Shown here one piece after another: positions 1 through 10,132 of a stretch of 64,000 bases of DNA (position 1 is its first letter; every line of letters begins with the position of its first letter). A program made the position numbers and the translations under genes. This DNA comes from Theristus sp. LFF4_11 (taxonomy: Eukaryota > Nematoda > Chromadorea > Monhysterida > Xyalidae), in contig JASANC010000547.1 in NCBI GenBank assembly GCA_030248135.1, positions 1 to 64,000 of the forward strand, in the 5' to 3' direction. Under the pieces are notes generated by a model, which worked only from the letters and a program-made list of their open reading frames with translations, did not search any database and was not told the DNA's origin.

Positions 1-724
1 CCGCGGCTAACAGGCATTAGGGTCGTCTGAGTCGCGGACGACCTCTTAACTGAATTGAAATATCGTTTCAGAAATCGTTTTCTTGCAACTTAGAACATGT
101 TTTTCAGTCGGTAGGCCATGAGATGAACATGATATCTTGTTGATTGGCGTATGTTATAGGTCTACAATGGAGTTGTGCGATATATCTACTATACTAAAAT
201 ATTACTTTGTCTGTCCGTCTGTCTGTCTGTCCAACTTTTTGCTATTTAAGGTAGCGAAATCCAAATGTTGCTGTCACTTTTTAACAATTGTTTCTATGCG
301 AATCATTTTCTCTCTTTTGGTTTTCAACAACGAGTCATCATGATTCATTCAGTTCTTTCCTCAACGTTACGTCGCAATGGTCAGGTTGGTTGGTAGTTGT
401 GATGTAAAAAGATGAGATTATAATGAGCGGGAACGAATTGCTCTAAAGAAGCGATCATCTCACAGAATGGACGGCACATCCGATTATGATCGATAGCAAG
501 AATTGGAAAAGCGGGTCTCCCAATAAAACGAATTTGCGACTTTGAAAAATCAACAGTAACGAAATCGGCTATTGCTTTTTTTCTTACAAAATTTGTTTTC
601 CTGTGAATAGGTAATAATTGAATCCCATATTTTTTCTGAACAAATACACGGGTAACGTTGATGCGGAACATTGGATCAAAGCAAATTGAAACAGGTCATG
701 AAGATCGATTGTGACAGCACAAAA

Positions 725-920
725 CAAACAGCAGTTGTTACAAGATTTTAACCAAAATTTTGTGATTTTCAAAAAGCAAAATTGTGGTGAACACAAATTT
801 GCAATTTTGAAACAGCCGAAACTGAAATCGTATTGTTTAAAAAACATTTTTGTGCAAAAGCGGGCTTACTATAAAAAACACAAATGAGATTGTGCAAATA
901 AACGGGTATCGATTTCGGCC
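725..920 (+). repeat. internal direct repeat, copy 1
   Basis: Aligns with 1281-1472 over nearly its whole length with scattered substitutions and small gaps (shared gcgggcttactat, cacaaatg/ggattgtgcaaataaacggg). Both copies lie inside the Helitron-like element, so it is an internal duplication of that element. Confidence 0.75.
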
Positions 921-1280
921 AGGTTCTGTAAAATAAAAAAATAATCGGGCCTCTTTTGGTCAAACTTAGCGATTTTGAAAAATGAAATTGTCAAACAATC
1001 AAGTCACGTTTGGACAATTTCCAGTCTGTGATGCATCATTAAAAAAAGAGGTGCATGTGCAGTAGCGGTGGCCCCTGCCCTATAACACAGGAAAGAAAAA
1101 ATGCAAAAACTAAATTGATCATTTTCACCTTATCAAAAAGGCTTGGCTTAGGATTGGGTTTAGGATTAGGAACCCACAACGACTCATTGCAAGCAACCTC
1201 TGATCAGAAATCAAGGAAACCACTTTTAAGAATGTATACAAATCATTTCAGTCAACAAGAAAAAATCAGAAAAAACTAAA

Positions 1281-1472
1281 CAAACTGTAGTTTTTACAAG
1301 ATTTTAACTAAAATTCTGTGACTTTCAAAAAGCAAAATTGTGAATACAAATTTGCAATTTTGAAACAGCAGAAACTGGAATCATATTATTTAAAAACATT
1401 TTTGTGCAAAAAGCGGGCTTACTATGAAAAACACAAATGGGATTGTGCAAATAAACGGGTATCGATTCCGGC
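1281..1472 (+). repeat. internal direct repeat, copy 2
   Basis: Second copy of the 725-920 unit, in the same orientation. Between the copies (about 1131-1172) lies a TTAGG-like tract (ggcttaggattgggtttagg). Confidence 0.75.
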
Positions 1473-1928
1473 CAGTTCTGAAAAAATTAACGGGAACGAC
1501 GTCTTGCCTTTAACCGAGTTTAACTTAACTAACCGAGAACAAATGTGAGCTGCAAATTCAATTAGTTTAGAAAAAAAAATTTCTCAGCGATTGCAAAATC
1601 AGCGAAACAGAGTTATAAAAGAATCATTTTTGACATAGAATTGACACCGAATCGAAAAGCTTGAAAACAAACATTTGAAACGTTTGAAAAGCACTTTTAA
1701 AAATTGAGCGGGTTCTCGAGATAAAAACAAAAGCAGAACGCTTGCCCAAACAGTAAACGGTATCAACGAATTTAAATGCTTGAAAGCCTTGGTTAAAAAA
1801 ATCAACACGTTTCCCGTTTCAGGAAAACAGAAGCAAACAAATGTCGATAAATCCGCGGGTGCGCACCTTGCTGTTAACAAAATCGCAAACATAATTTACC
1901 CGGGCCGTAGGCACGGGTCAACTGCTAG

Positions 1929-2790
1929 TTGTTAAACAATTGGAGCGGAGATGTTGGTTAATACCACATCACACGACCGTTTTTCAGATACCCGATAACA
2001 TGGCCACATGTTAAAACTTGCGTGCTGAGCTAAACTAACGTGTTAAACTTGCGTCTGTCAGTTGCCCGCAACGTGATCGCGAAATCATGGTACGTGTTTT
2101 CGATACGATGATTTGAAGAGTGGGCTCTCGCCATGTGGCAGATAGCATAGCTGGTTGAACCTGAAAGTAAGTGTCTTGGGGGGGGGGGGGCGACCGGGTC
2201 GACAGGGGTTGCCGACTTAGCTACAGCAAACAGGAATTTTTGAACACAGTCTAATTTTGGTAATTTTCTAAAGAGGAACAACTAAGAACGGTTCAATATT
2301 CAAGTACACGTCAAAAATTGTCCTGTTTTACTGTTGAAAATGCAACTTTCCCTCTATGAAATGGACATAATTTCAATAAAACACGATTTTCGCTCTTATA
2401 GTTTTCCGGATCGTTCTGAAAATAGTCTAGATGAACTCAGCTCGACGAGACGCTTCGAACAAACCTAACTTGTAAAAAAAATTTTTTTTAAATTTTTTTT
2501 TAATTTAAAAAAACCGGATTTTTTTCCCCCTAACCCTAGGGAGGAGGCAGGCGCGGGCTGCGGGGGCGGGGCACCCACCGCGACCGCACCGCAGGGCGCA
2601 GGACAGTAGCGTTGTTTGTTAAACAAAAATCAAAATTTTCTTTAAAAAACTGAATAAAACCAATTGTTAAACTTTCGAAAAATTGTGCCAAAATTGAGGT
2701 TTTCAGCATATTAGAGAAAAAATTTTCAAAAAAAAATTGGCATTTTTGTGGTTGCCCTTCGGTTGGCCTGTCGTACTAAATCAAAGCAGT
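1929..2790. other. intergenic, AT-rich, no gene seen
   Basis: No open frame with splice support. It holds a 12-base G run near 2179, an A/T homopolymer stretch near 2475-2520 and a GC-rich patch near 2540-2605. A stretch at about 2640-2730 (gtgccaaaattgaggttttcagcatattagagaaaa) is the inverted copy of sequence near 30290-30350 and 30735-30790. Confidence 0.6.
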
Positions 2791-2794
2791 ACCG

Positions 2795-3475
2795 AAGACG
2801 AGGGGGGTGGGGGGGTACACCCCCCCACAGCACCCGAGACCTCCGCGTGGGGGGGGGTGGGGGGGAGTCACGCGACGCCCCCCCCCCAAAACCTGACCCG
2901 GGGCCATCCACACCCAGGGGTCGTGAGGGGGGGGGGGGTCGGGGGGTCCCCCCAACCAAGTCGACACACCCCCACCCGGGCAAACCCCCCCCCCCAAATA
3001 TTGGTCAAATTACCCCCCCCTCCGGGCTCGACCCCTGTCCACACCCCCCCCCCTCGAAATTTGCTAGACACCCCACCCACCCCCCCCCTACATGGACCTA
3101 AGTAACAGTGACACCCCCAAAAATTTTCTCGGACCACCCAAAAATCATGAATTTTTACTCAGAAATCATGATTTTTTGTCTTTAAAGTCCATAATATAAG
3201 CTAAATGAATGATAACTTGACATTCTTCATTGTAATTTCAAAGATTTTGCAGCAAAATTTAGCGTTTTTCCTTCAAAATTTAAGCGAAAAAATCTCATGG
3301 GTGGGGTGGGGGGTGTGCACCCCCCCCCCAGAAATTTTTCTACAATAGTGCACCCCCCATGGCCCACGCCTGGGGGGGGTGTCACTGTACCATGACTGAC
3401 ACCCCCCCACTGAAAAATTTTCGGCCCCCCCCCCCCACGTGACGACACCCCCCCCCCCCCTCGAAAATTTGCTTT
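2795..3475. repeat. poly-C/poly-G array with AAATTT spacers
   Basis: Dozens of runs of 6-12 C or G are separated by short spacers such as (c)tcgaaaattt. Frames open here in several phases only because of the Pro/Gly runs, and none is credible coding. The same texture recurs at 24770-24840, 26880-27290, 29510-29600 and 30030-30240, with the tcgaaaattt spacer reused, so this is a dispersed family rather than one simple repeat. A non-G-rich island (3180-3310) is repeated at 29925-30040. Confidence 0.8.
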
Positions 3476-3484
3476 CGCCTTCGG

Positions 3485-3770
3485 TACTGAATCAAAGCAC
3501 TGACGTTGGCAGACGTTGCCTAAACTAGCCTAAACCAAAACCTAATCCTAAAGCCTAATTCAAAGCTAAACATTATCCTGACCTAATCCTAACCTAAGCC
3601 AAGCCTTTTCAAGAAGGAAGATGTCAGAACAATTGCGTTTTGAACAAGTTCTTATTGGGGCCGGAGCGTGTGCACGCGCGCTAGTGGATCATGAGCATGA
3701 GCATGCCGATGCCGTGCGTGTGCGCTTTAGTAATGAAGCATTACGATGAAGCTTTAGGCAAAAGGGCCGT
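3485..3770 (+). repeat. dispersed repeat R1 with TTAGG-like tract (inverted copy at 29645-29910)
   Basis: The segment runs from the cctaatcctaaagcctaa tract through ggaagatgtcagaacaattg and gcacgcgcgctagtggatcatg to taatgaagc. It is matched in reverse complement near 29645-29910 with only a few differences. The (C)CTAA-rich part resembles degenerate TTAGG/TTAGGC arrays but is interspersed and not telomeric in position. Confidence 0.8.
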
Positions 3771-4330
3771 TTTTCCAAGGGGAGGGAGAGGTGTCGATCT
3801 AATTTGGGGGTGTACACCCCTTAAATAGCCTGTAGACTTAGTTTTTTGGCTGAATTTTTTTGACAATTTGCTTTCAGACCAAAGATCTACAAAACAAGTT
3901 TAGATAGTGCACTGGCCACTGGGTCAAGATGGGGGGAGGTGGTGGGGGTGTATCCCCCAACCAGACCGACACCTCACTCACCATATAGGGGTCCGAATTG
4001 TACCGTGCGCAAGTATTCTTGTTTGGTTATTCAACCGCGACTATCATCATGGTTGATTAGCATTATTATTGATCGAATTTCAAATTGCTAAGCTGTTTTC
4101 CATTCAGTTCATTTGGAAGGATATTGTGGAGTTTTGAGGATCAGACCGCAAGCGGGGGGGGGGGGGTATAGGTCAAAATGAATCATATTATCCAATGAAA
4201 CTTGGAATAAAATCACACAAACACAATCCATGTTTTATCACACAAAAAAAGCTGACACAAACACAATTTGACAATCATCAAAGAGTGAACAAATGGAGTA
4301 GTGAACAAAATGAATTTATCAGTCAGCATT
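3771..4330. other. intergenic, repeat debris
   Basis: G-tracts near 3780-3960 and at 4152-4167 in otherwise AT-rich sequence. No supported gene. Confidence 0.5.
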
Positions 4331-5366
4331 TCAGTAAACGTCTCGCGGGAAGTACACCGGTCGACTGTTGTTGTTGTTCGAGAATTTTCGCGTTCCACCG
4401 ACGGCGTTGCTTTGTTTCGCCTTCGGTTTTTGGGCAGCAGTAGGTCCCCCGAGCTCGCCAAGTTGGTCCTGACCAGAAACGTGATTGTTACGGACGTCCA
4501 ATTCCGACGAATGTTCATCGGACAATCGTGCGTTCGCACTCTGGTCACTGTTGCACAGCGTGCACTGCGCACACGAGACACTGCGCAACGGTCGGTAGCA
4601 CTGGCCGGACTGCGACTGCGATGCGCGTGTGCTCTTCGCACGGAGAATCACGTTCTGGTCGCCTGGAAAATGAATACGCGCTATTTTGGATCGATTCGTT
4701 CGGACGATAATGAAATAAAGCTCACGAGAGGAATATCAGCTGAAAACGATCTTCTCGATGGGAAACCAATTATTCAAGTGAATTTGGTGTGGTGTTCAGG
4801 TGTAAAATCAAAAGAAAACACAAAAATCCGCGTACTTTCTGGTGGTGAGTCGCCGGCTGTGGTAGCGGAGCGTTTGACGACGGCGTTCTTGCGATATGCG
4901 GGTTTAGGTTGGCACGCAGCTCTGGAATTTTTAAAGGGTCAGGGCAAAGTTCCTCTTCTCCCCTCCCCTCTTAGCTTCCATTTTGGAGAGCAAAACCCTA
5001 CCCTCCTCGGAGGGATTATGTCTCAGGAGGGGAGGGGAAGTGATGGAGGGGTTTTGTCTTCTAAAAAAGAGGAGAGGAGGGGTTTTATTGTTTTTTAATT
5101 ATTTTAGGTTCTACATTTCTTCATAAAACATAAAGCCCGCAAATGAAAACAAAACAAAAAACAAAACATGCGCAGTACGTTCTCCGACAGCAGACGGCGT
5201 GCACCACGAACGCCAGCTGCAGCGCGACGGAGGCGTACAGCGCGACGACGAGCAGAATCAGGCACGAGCGAATCTCGGTGATCGTCGCGAACAGTCGGTG
5301 CGTCTCGCCGGCCATCCGGAACAGATTCAGCGTGTCCAATGGGGATTGGCCACGTTCGTCGCCCAT
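4331..5366 (-). CDS. tentative two-exon single-pass membrane protein, unknown family
   Basis: Model: exon 1 is 5366 down to about 5163 with start codon at 5366-5364. Exon 2 is 4662-4331 after a ttttccag acceptor, ending in TAG/TAA at 4331. Exon 1 encodes a soluble N-terminus (MGDERGQSPLDTLNLF) and one long hydrophobic segment (LILLVVALYASVALQLAFVV) followed by a Cys/Arg-rich juxtamembrane stretch. Exon 2 in the compatible phase gives a Ser/Asn/Gln-rich tail ending PVYFPRDVY. The phase match needs a weak donor (GTTTTG); a better GTACTG donor would put exon 2 in a frame that stops early. Just upstream is a (TTA)n tract and repeat R3, so no promoter context is visible. I do not recognise the family. 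Confidence 0.35.
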
Positions 5367-5367
5367 T

Positions 5368-5395
5368 ATTATTATTATTATTATTATTATCTTTT
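5368..5395. repeat. (ATT)n trinucleotide microsatellite
   Basis: About eight perfect ATT units immediately upstream of the tentative start codon at 5366. Confidence 0.9.
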
Positions 5396-5580
5396 ATTTC
5401 GGTTCCGGGCCTCTCAATGCGTTTGCACACGGGGATAGGAAAATGTTTCACGGAATTCAAAATTTGGTTACGGTAGACACTTCGCCGTGTGCTGACGTTT
5501 TACGAGTTTGGCTCGGTTGTGCGGTTTTTCCTTAGGGCCAGAAACTTTTATGCCTCCGGTCTTCCTGAAACGATAAGACC
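5396..5580 (+). repeat. dispersed repeat R3, copy 1
   Basis: Starts ggttccgggcctctcaatgc and ends gtcttcctgaaacgataag. A diverged copy in the same orientation lies at about 24508-24692 (shared tttgcacac(a/g)gggataggaaaa, attcaaaatt(t)gggttacggtag, gtcttcctg(t/a)aacgataa). Its nature is unknown; I saw no TIR or coding sequence. Confidence 0.7.
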
Positions 5581-7611
5581 GTAGTTTCGAGTGGTCTTTA
5601 GTGACATTTTATTGCTGAACACGCGAAAATTCCGCAGTTTTCTTGTTGAACTTGACTCTTTTGAGTAGTTGCATCAAAGATAGTTGTTCTCGCTGATCAA
5701 ACTGCAACTCCAGCCAATCAGTAACGATTTGCGTTTGACGACTGCACAGTGATTTCGGGTCGCTGAATCAAGCCTATAAAGTTCTGGTGCGTTCTGTTTA
5801 TTTCACAAGACTCCTGCAAAAATAGACAGTACGCATGCTCGAGTAAGCAAGCGCCCAACAGGAATATAAAAAGAAACAAGAATGAAAATTCAATCAGAAA
5901 TTGCCGCCACCGCTCAATAAACGAAAATAGTGCACTTCCGTTTTGCATTCATTTTGTTTGTACTAGCAAAATGTACCCTGTCCTTTATTGACTACGACTA
6001 CGTCATACGGAGTAAAGTGTCATGAAGGATAATAGAACACTTGGGCTTGGCACAAAATAAAAACCGGTGCATATCTCCTGACATGTGTCCTTCTGTCCTG
6101 CCGTTCAAGAAAGTGGACCCCTTGGTTTTCAGTTGCAGTTTCGCAAAAATGTCACCAGCGAAATCACCCGCAAACAATGAGTGGTGAGCAAAACAAGCAA
6201 AGATCACCAGCATTGTCCACCGAGTCGCCTGGCCAAAAGCACGTACAAAAATTGTAAAACCTGATTTGCCCCCAAAGAATTCTCCTGCAATATTTTTCTG
6301 CCAACCAAGGTGCCAGCCCGCGGAGCGTGTAATAAAAGGGGGCGCTTTTTAGTAAATTAGCTGTGTATGGATGAGTATGGAAAGTGATGCTGAAGCGAAG
6401 AAACTGATTGACTGTGTCGTCCCCACCAGCATTTTCTGTTTCACTTGAAATAAGTTCCCTTTGCGCTGGGCCCAATTTTACTATGGCACTCGATTTGGTA
6501 GTCAATTATTATTGGAGAACGGGAACTGTTCTCGTCTATATTTGGGGTTCGGTGGTTTTTTTGAAGTTTACTTTTTTAAATGGCCATTTTCCCACCGCCA
6601 TCTGTCCCCTGAGTGTGACTGGGCACGTTTTTTTGTGTACTTTTGAAAGTTGGGTTCCAATTTTTGAACGAACGAAAAACAAAGTCGACGGGTGTGGCAG
6701 CGAAATGAATTGCTCCTTTTTTCAGACCGCTATAGCGATCTGGAAATGGATGCCCGCTTTGGAAGCGATGCAATCGTTCGAGTTTTTATGTCCATTTTTT
6801 GAAAGAGTATGCAACATTGACGAGATTCAGAGAGACAACCGCTTTCGGCTCCCTAGTTGTCGCAATATAAAAATGGAACTTGGAATAAACTGTGACAACG
6901 TGAAAATGCATCAGAAAAACCCCAATTTGTAAATTTCCATTGTCATGTGATAATCAGAAACGTTCTGATGTCATTACAGCTGTCTGGGCTTCGACCTTCA
7001 ACCTTCAATTGAATAGACCCATAAAAACGTCCAGTCGTTCGACAACAAGCACACGAGCAGAAACCGCTCATTTATAAAATTGAATGGTTTCTCAAAAACT
7101 ATGTTGCGTCCATTTATGTTTATTGTGAACATTAAAAAACGAAACGAGCCACTGTTATTCATCTTGACATAACACGCGCTTTTTTCATTCAATTAGTCAA
7201 CGTGTTTGAACAACATGTACACGGGGTTCCCTGATTGACTGAATTTGAACGAACAACGACGTTGGTTGGTTGCACATGCATAATGCAGCCAATCAGGTTG
7301 TCATCGTAAAAGTTTTGAACGCAGGAAATAGCATATTTTTGTGCGTCTCATTGATGGAAATATTTTAGAACACGTTTGATTTTTTTCGGTGTCTCGTGAA
7401 CGATATTTTACAAAAGAACACGTTAAAAATTATGTTTTTTTCGTGAACGACACTCCCATTTCTATGAAAAAATTAGTGCAAACGCACTAATCAAATCAAC
7501 GGAAGGGATCACCAAAACTTATATGCAAAGTTTATTAATATCATCGCAACTAGTGAAACTGTACAACACTGCAATATTTGCTGGTGTTTTTTTGCAGTTT
7601 TATCCACAAAA
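5581..7611. other. intergenic, no supported gene
   Basis: A plus-strand open frame of 174 codons (6408-6932) has no recognisable domain, AT-rich codons unlike the real exons here, and no splice context, so I do not call it. CCAATCAG-type motifs occur at 5714 and near 7290. Confidence 0.5.
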
Positions 7612-9389
7612 ATGCTACCTCACAAAAATTACTCGTGCATTCATGTAACTGGCTGTTTCATTGGAATCTTTTCACTATTCGATCTGAGTTATGGACGAAC
7701 TGTGAAACTGCCGCTAGCTGATGTGGACAACATCGTAAAAAGCCACAATGAGTACAGGAAAACGGTAAACATGAGCGGAGCAAATGAGTTTTTTGCATCC
7801 AAAATATGAATTGTGGTTGTTCGCTGGGATTGGTTAAGTTTTTTCAACGCCGATCAGTTCGCTGATATGCGTGGCCAATCAGTTAGCTGCGCGTTTGAAG
7901 GCATAACTAAATTCTTTAAAGGGCTAGTAAAGCTTTCGTTCTGCACTCCGCAGCAGAGCAGTACTATTACTGATGACACCTAGTATAATAGATGATGATG
8001 ACAACAGTAAAACAATGATTAACATGAAACACAGTTTGAAATGCAGAAAGCTCGTTTGACATGCAGATGAAAGCGTCAAACATGCGCCGAATCGACTGGG
8101 ATGACAAACTGGAGAGGTCGGCTGAAAGACACGCAACGCGCTGCTCGTACAAACACAGCGTCGACGGCGAAGACAAGGTTGGAGAGAAACTCAACGAAAC
8201 GCTCAACACGTTTGTTGAGTTACGATCTTTCTGTGGTTATTATACTCGCACAACTCAGCCACTATCAGTATCACTCAAAAGGAAAATTGACATGAAAAAC
8301 GTCAGCTGAAATGCAGTCATTTCAAACCAGAGTTTTTTAGCGGCGTGAATTGAGCGTCAAGACAGCATGCGGATAAAGCAGAATTTATTTCTGGCGCCTT
8401 TAGCCTCACGATGAGAACATCTGGATTGGCTCGTCACGTCCCTCGAACATTTCGGATCCGATTCAAGCGTGGTTCAACGAAGGCCACGACTGCGTCCGCT
8501 GCCCTCTGGACCAGCACGAGCCGTGCTGTGCGCACTTTCAGACGGTTCGTTTGCATCATAAAAAGTCACTGAGGGAAAATCGCAGACGGGGTTTTTTCGT
8601 CTTGTAGGCTTTGCGAGTCTCCTTCGCTCTTTCTGGCCAACCAATTACTTTTTTGATCAACTTTTTCCTTACAAAACTTCAAGCTGCAGTATACTAAAAA
8701 TGTGTTATAGCAACGGGCCGAAGCCGATCTCAGTTGACCAGGCTTAATAGGCTCCCGTTTTTTGGGCATGCATCAAATGGGCCAAATCTCAATAGGGTTT
8801 GTATCAAATGGGTCAGAACTCAACTGTGTTTGTGTGAAATGGGCCAGTCTCAATTGGGTTTGTGTCAAACGAGCTAGGGACTCATCTGGCCCTGTATCAA
8901 ATGAGTGAGTCTCAAATTGTGCTTGTATCAAATGGGCCAGTCTTAATTGGGCTTGGGTCAAATGGGCAAATCTCAGTTGGGCTTGTATCAAACTGGGCTT
9001 ACACCAATTGAACCTGCCTCAATCGAGTCTGTATCAACTGGGCCTGTCCGTGCTCAGCAGCCCTGCCAGCATTCCAGCTAGTCCACCACAACGTGTCCCG
9101 AGTCGGCTGCGCCCTGGCGCACTGCCCCGGTCGCATCGCGCACGCCGCGCACGCGCACCGTTTCATGTTTGTCTGCCATTATTGGCCGCCGAAAGTGATC
9201 GATATCAGCATCGAATTCAACGGTGTTCTTTATGAGTGGAAACTGCCGATCTACGAGAAAGCACCGCCACAAAGCTCGGCGGGCTGCTCGAAATGCCCAC
9301 GATTCGCGGCTGATTGCTGGCAACAGACGTTGTGCTACGATCGGCGACACGATGACCGGGCGCGCAGTACGATGTTTAGGAGAACTTGA
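7612..9389 (+). CDS. secreted CAP-domain (CRISP/antigen 5/PR-1) protein
   Basis: Four exons, all phase 0: 7612-7764, 8067-8177, 8404-8544, 9078-9389, giving about 238 aa. Exon 1 carries a signal-peptide-like hydrophobic stretch (residues ~10-30) and the CAP opening HNEYRKT. Exon 2 has NMRRIDWDDKLERSAERHA and CSYKHS. Exon 3 has ENIWIG and the AHFQT part of CAP motif 1. Exon 4 supplies VSRVGCALAHCP, the CAP2-like VCHYWPP, and a Cys-rich tail (CSKCPRFAADCWQQTLC) like the hinge of CRISP/venom-allergen proteins. The usual Trp of motif 1 is His here (LVHHNVSRVGC), and the exon 2/3 junction gives DE where the family usually has GE. CAP proteins are extracellular, with roles from sterol binding to immune modulation; the exact role is unknown. 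AATAAA occurs about 180 bp after the stop. Confidence 0.85.
8765..9050 (+). repeat. minisatellite, ~30-bp unit, in CAP intron 3
   Basis: About nine degenerate units of roughly tgtatcaaatgggccagtctcaattgggct fill most of intron 3 (8545-9077). Units vary at 20-30% of positions, so the array is old. Confidence 0.85.
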
Positions 9390-10132
9390 GGAACTTTCTT
9401 GTTTGATGATGTCTTCTGCATTTGTTCGGTGTGTTTTTGGTTCAAAAAACTATTTTTGCATTTTCATGTTTTTTCTGTTGCTGTTTTTTTGTTTGCATTT
9501 TTTACGCCTGTTTTCTTTCTGTATATTTTGGATCTCAGCGTACATTTTTACTTTCTTTGCATTTCGTTGCAATAAACGAAATTCAGCGGACTTCATTCAT
9601 TGAAAAAAACCATCCATTCAATTCTCCGAAAATGCCACAGCGGTTTGAAAAGGGTAGGAAACAGAATATCAGTGTTGGCAAATTTGTTTATCGGTTTTCT
9701 GTGCGTTGGTTATCAGTCATTTTTCAGCGTGTTTGCGGTTGTTGCATTGCGGGAAAAGATGTTGTCCATCCCAGCCAGCTCAAACGTGCTGTACGCAGTA
9801 AACTCAACCCGAAACGTTCGCTATTGGCAATACTTTTTTTCTGTGCCGCAAACACACAGTGCAGTATTCTGTGTATTTTTCGTTTCACAGAGCATGAAAC
9901 GTTGTGCTGCTTTGACTAGACGTACGTCAGTGGAATTTTTCGACAGTCTGAACAAGAAAAGGTCGGGTCTTCCTTGTATTGAACTCCACTTTTTGGTGTT
10001 TTTGAAAAACAGATTATTCAATTTGCGTTTCTTTTTAGAAACTCTTTCTGTGAATTTAACAACCGTTGTTGTTTTATTCACCGTCAAAATCGTGGTCTTG
10101 AAACGAAATCACCGACAATAGGAGACAGGATC
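9390..10132. other. 3' UTR of the CAP gene and intergenic
   Basis: T-rich sequence with AATAAA near 9570. Overlapping plus-strand open frames at 9422-10121 are Phe/Leu/Cys-rich in all phases, as expected from T-rich noncoding DNA, and are not called. Confidence 0.5.

Larger units (their letters stand above)
185..1928 (+). mobile_element. Helitron-like non-autonomous rolling-circle element
   Basis: The left end starts TC after an A, in an A/T stretch followed by a (GTCT/GTCC)n tract near 209-232, a common Helitron 5' layout. The right end has a short hairpin (ACCCG...CGGGT, about 1897-1917) followed closely by CTAG, with T as the next base, which matches the Helitron CTRR|T rule. No Rep/helicase reading frame is visible, so it would be non-autonomous. 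It carries a diverged internal direct repeat of about 195 bp (about 725-920 and 1281-1472). Both copies have the same cgggtatcgatt(t/c)cggcc end. The short open frames inside look like chance. Confidence 0.6.

Noticed and set aside
2726..3448. Pro/Gly-rich open frames on both strands, also at 26639-27489
   Set aside because: Artefacts of C/G homopolymer arrays, open in several phases at once, with no domain or splice support.
6408..6932. 174-codon plus-strand frame
   Set aside because: No domain recognised, AT-rich codons, and a shifted overlapping frame of similar quality. Likely chance.
8765..9050. CRISPR-like array
   Set aside because: Degenerate contiguous ~30-bp units with no unique spacers, in an animal intron. 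It is a minisatellite.
9422..10121. 165- and 173-codon frames before ACOT8
   Set aside because: T-rich Phe/Leu/Cys composition in both phases, typical of 3' UTR sequence.
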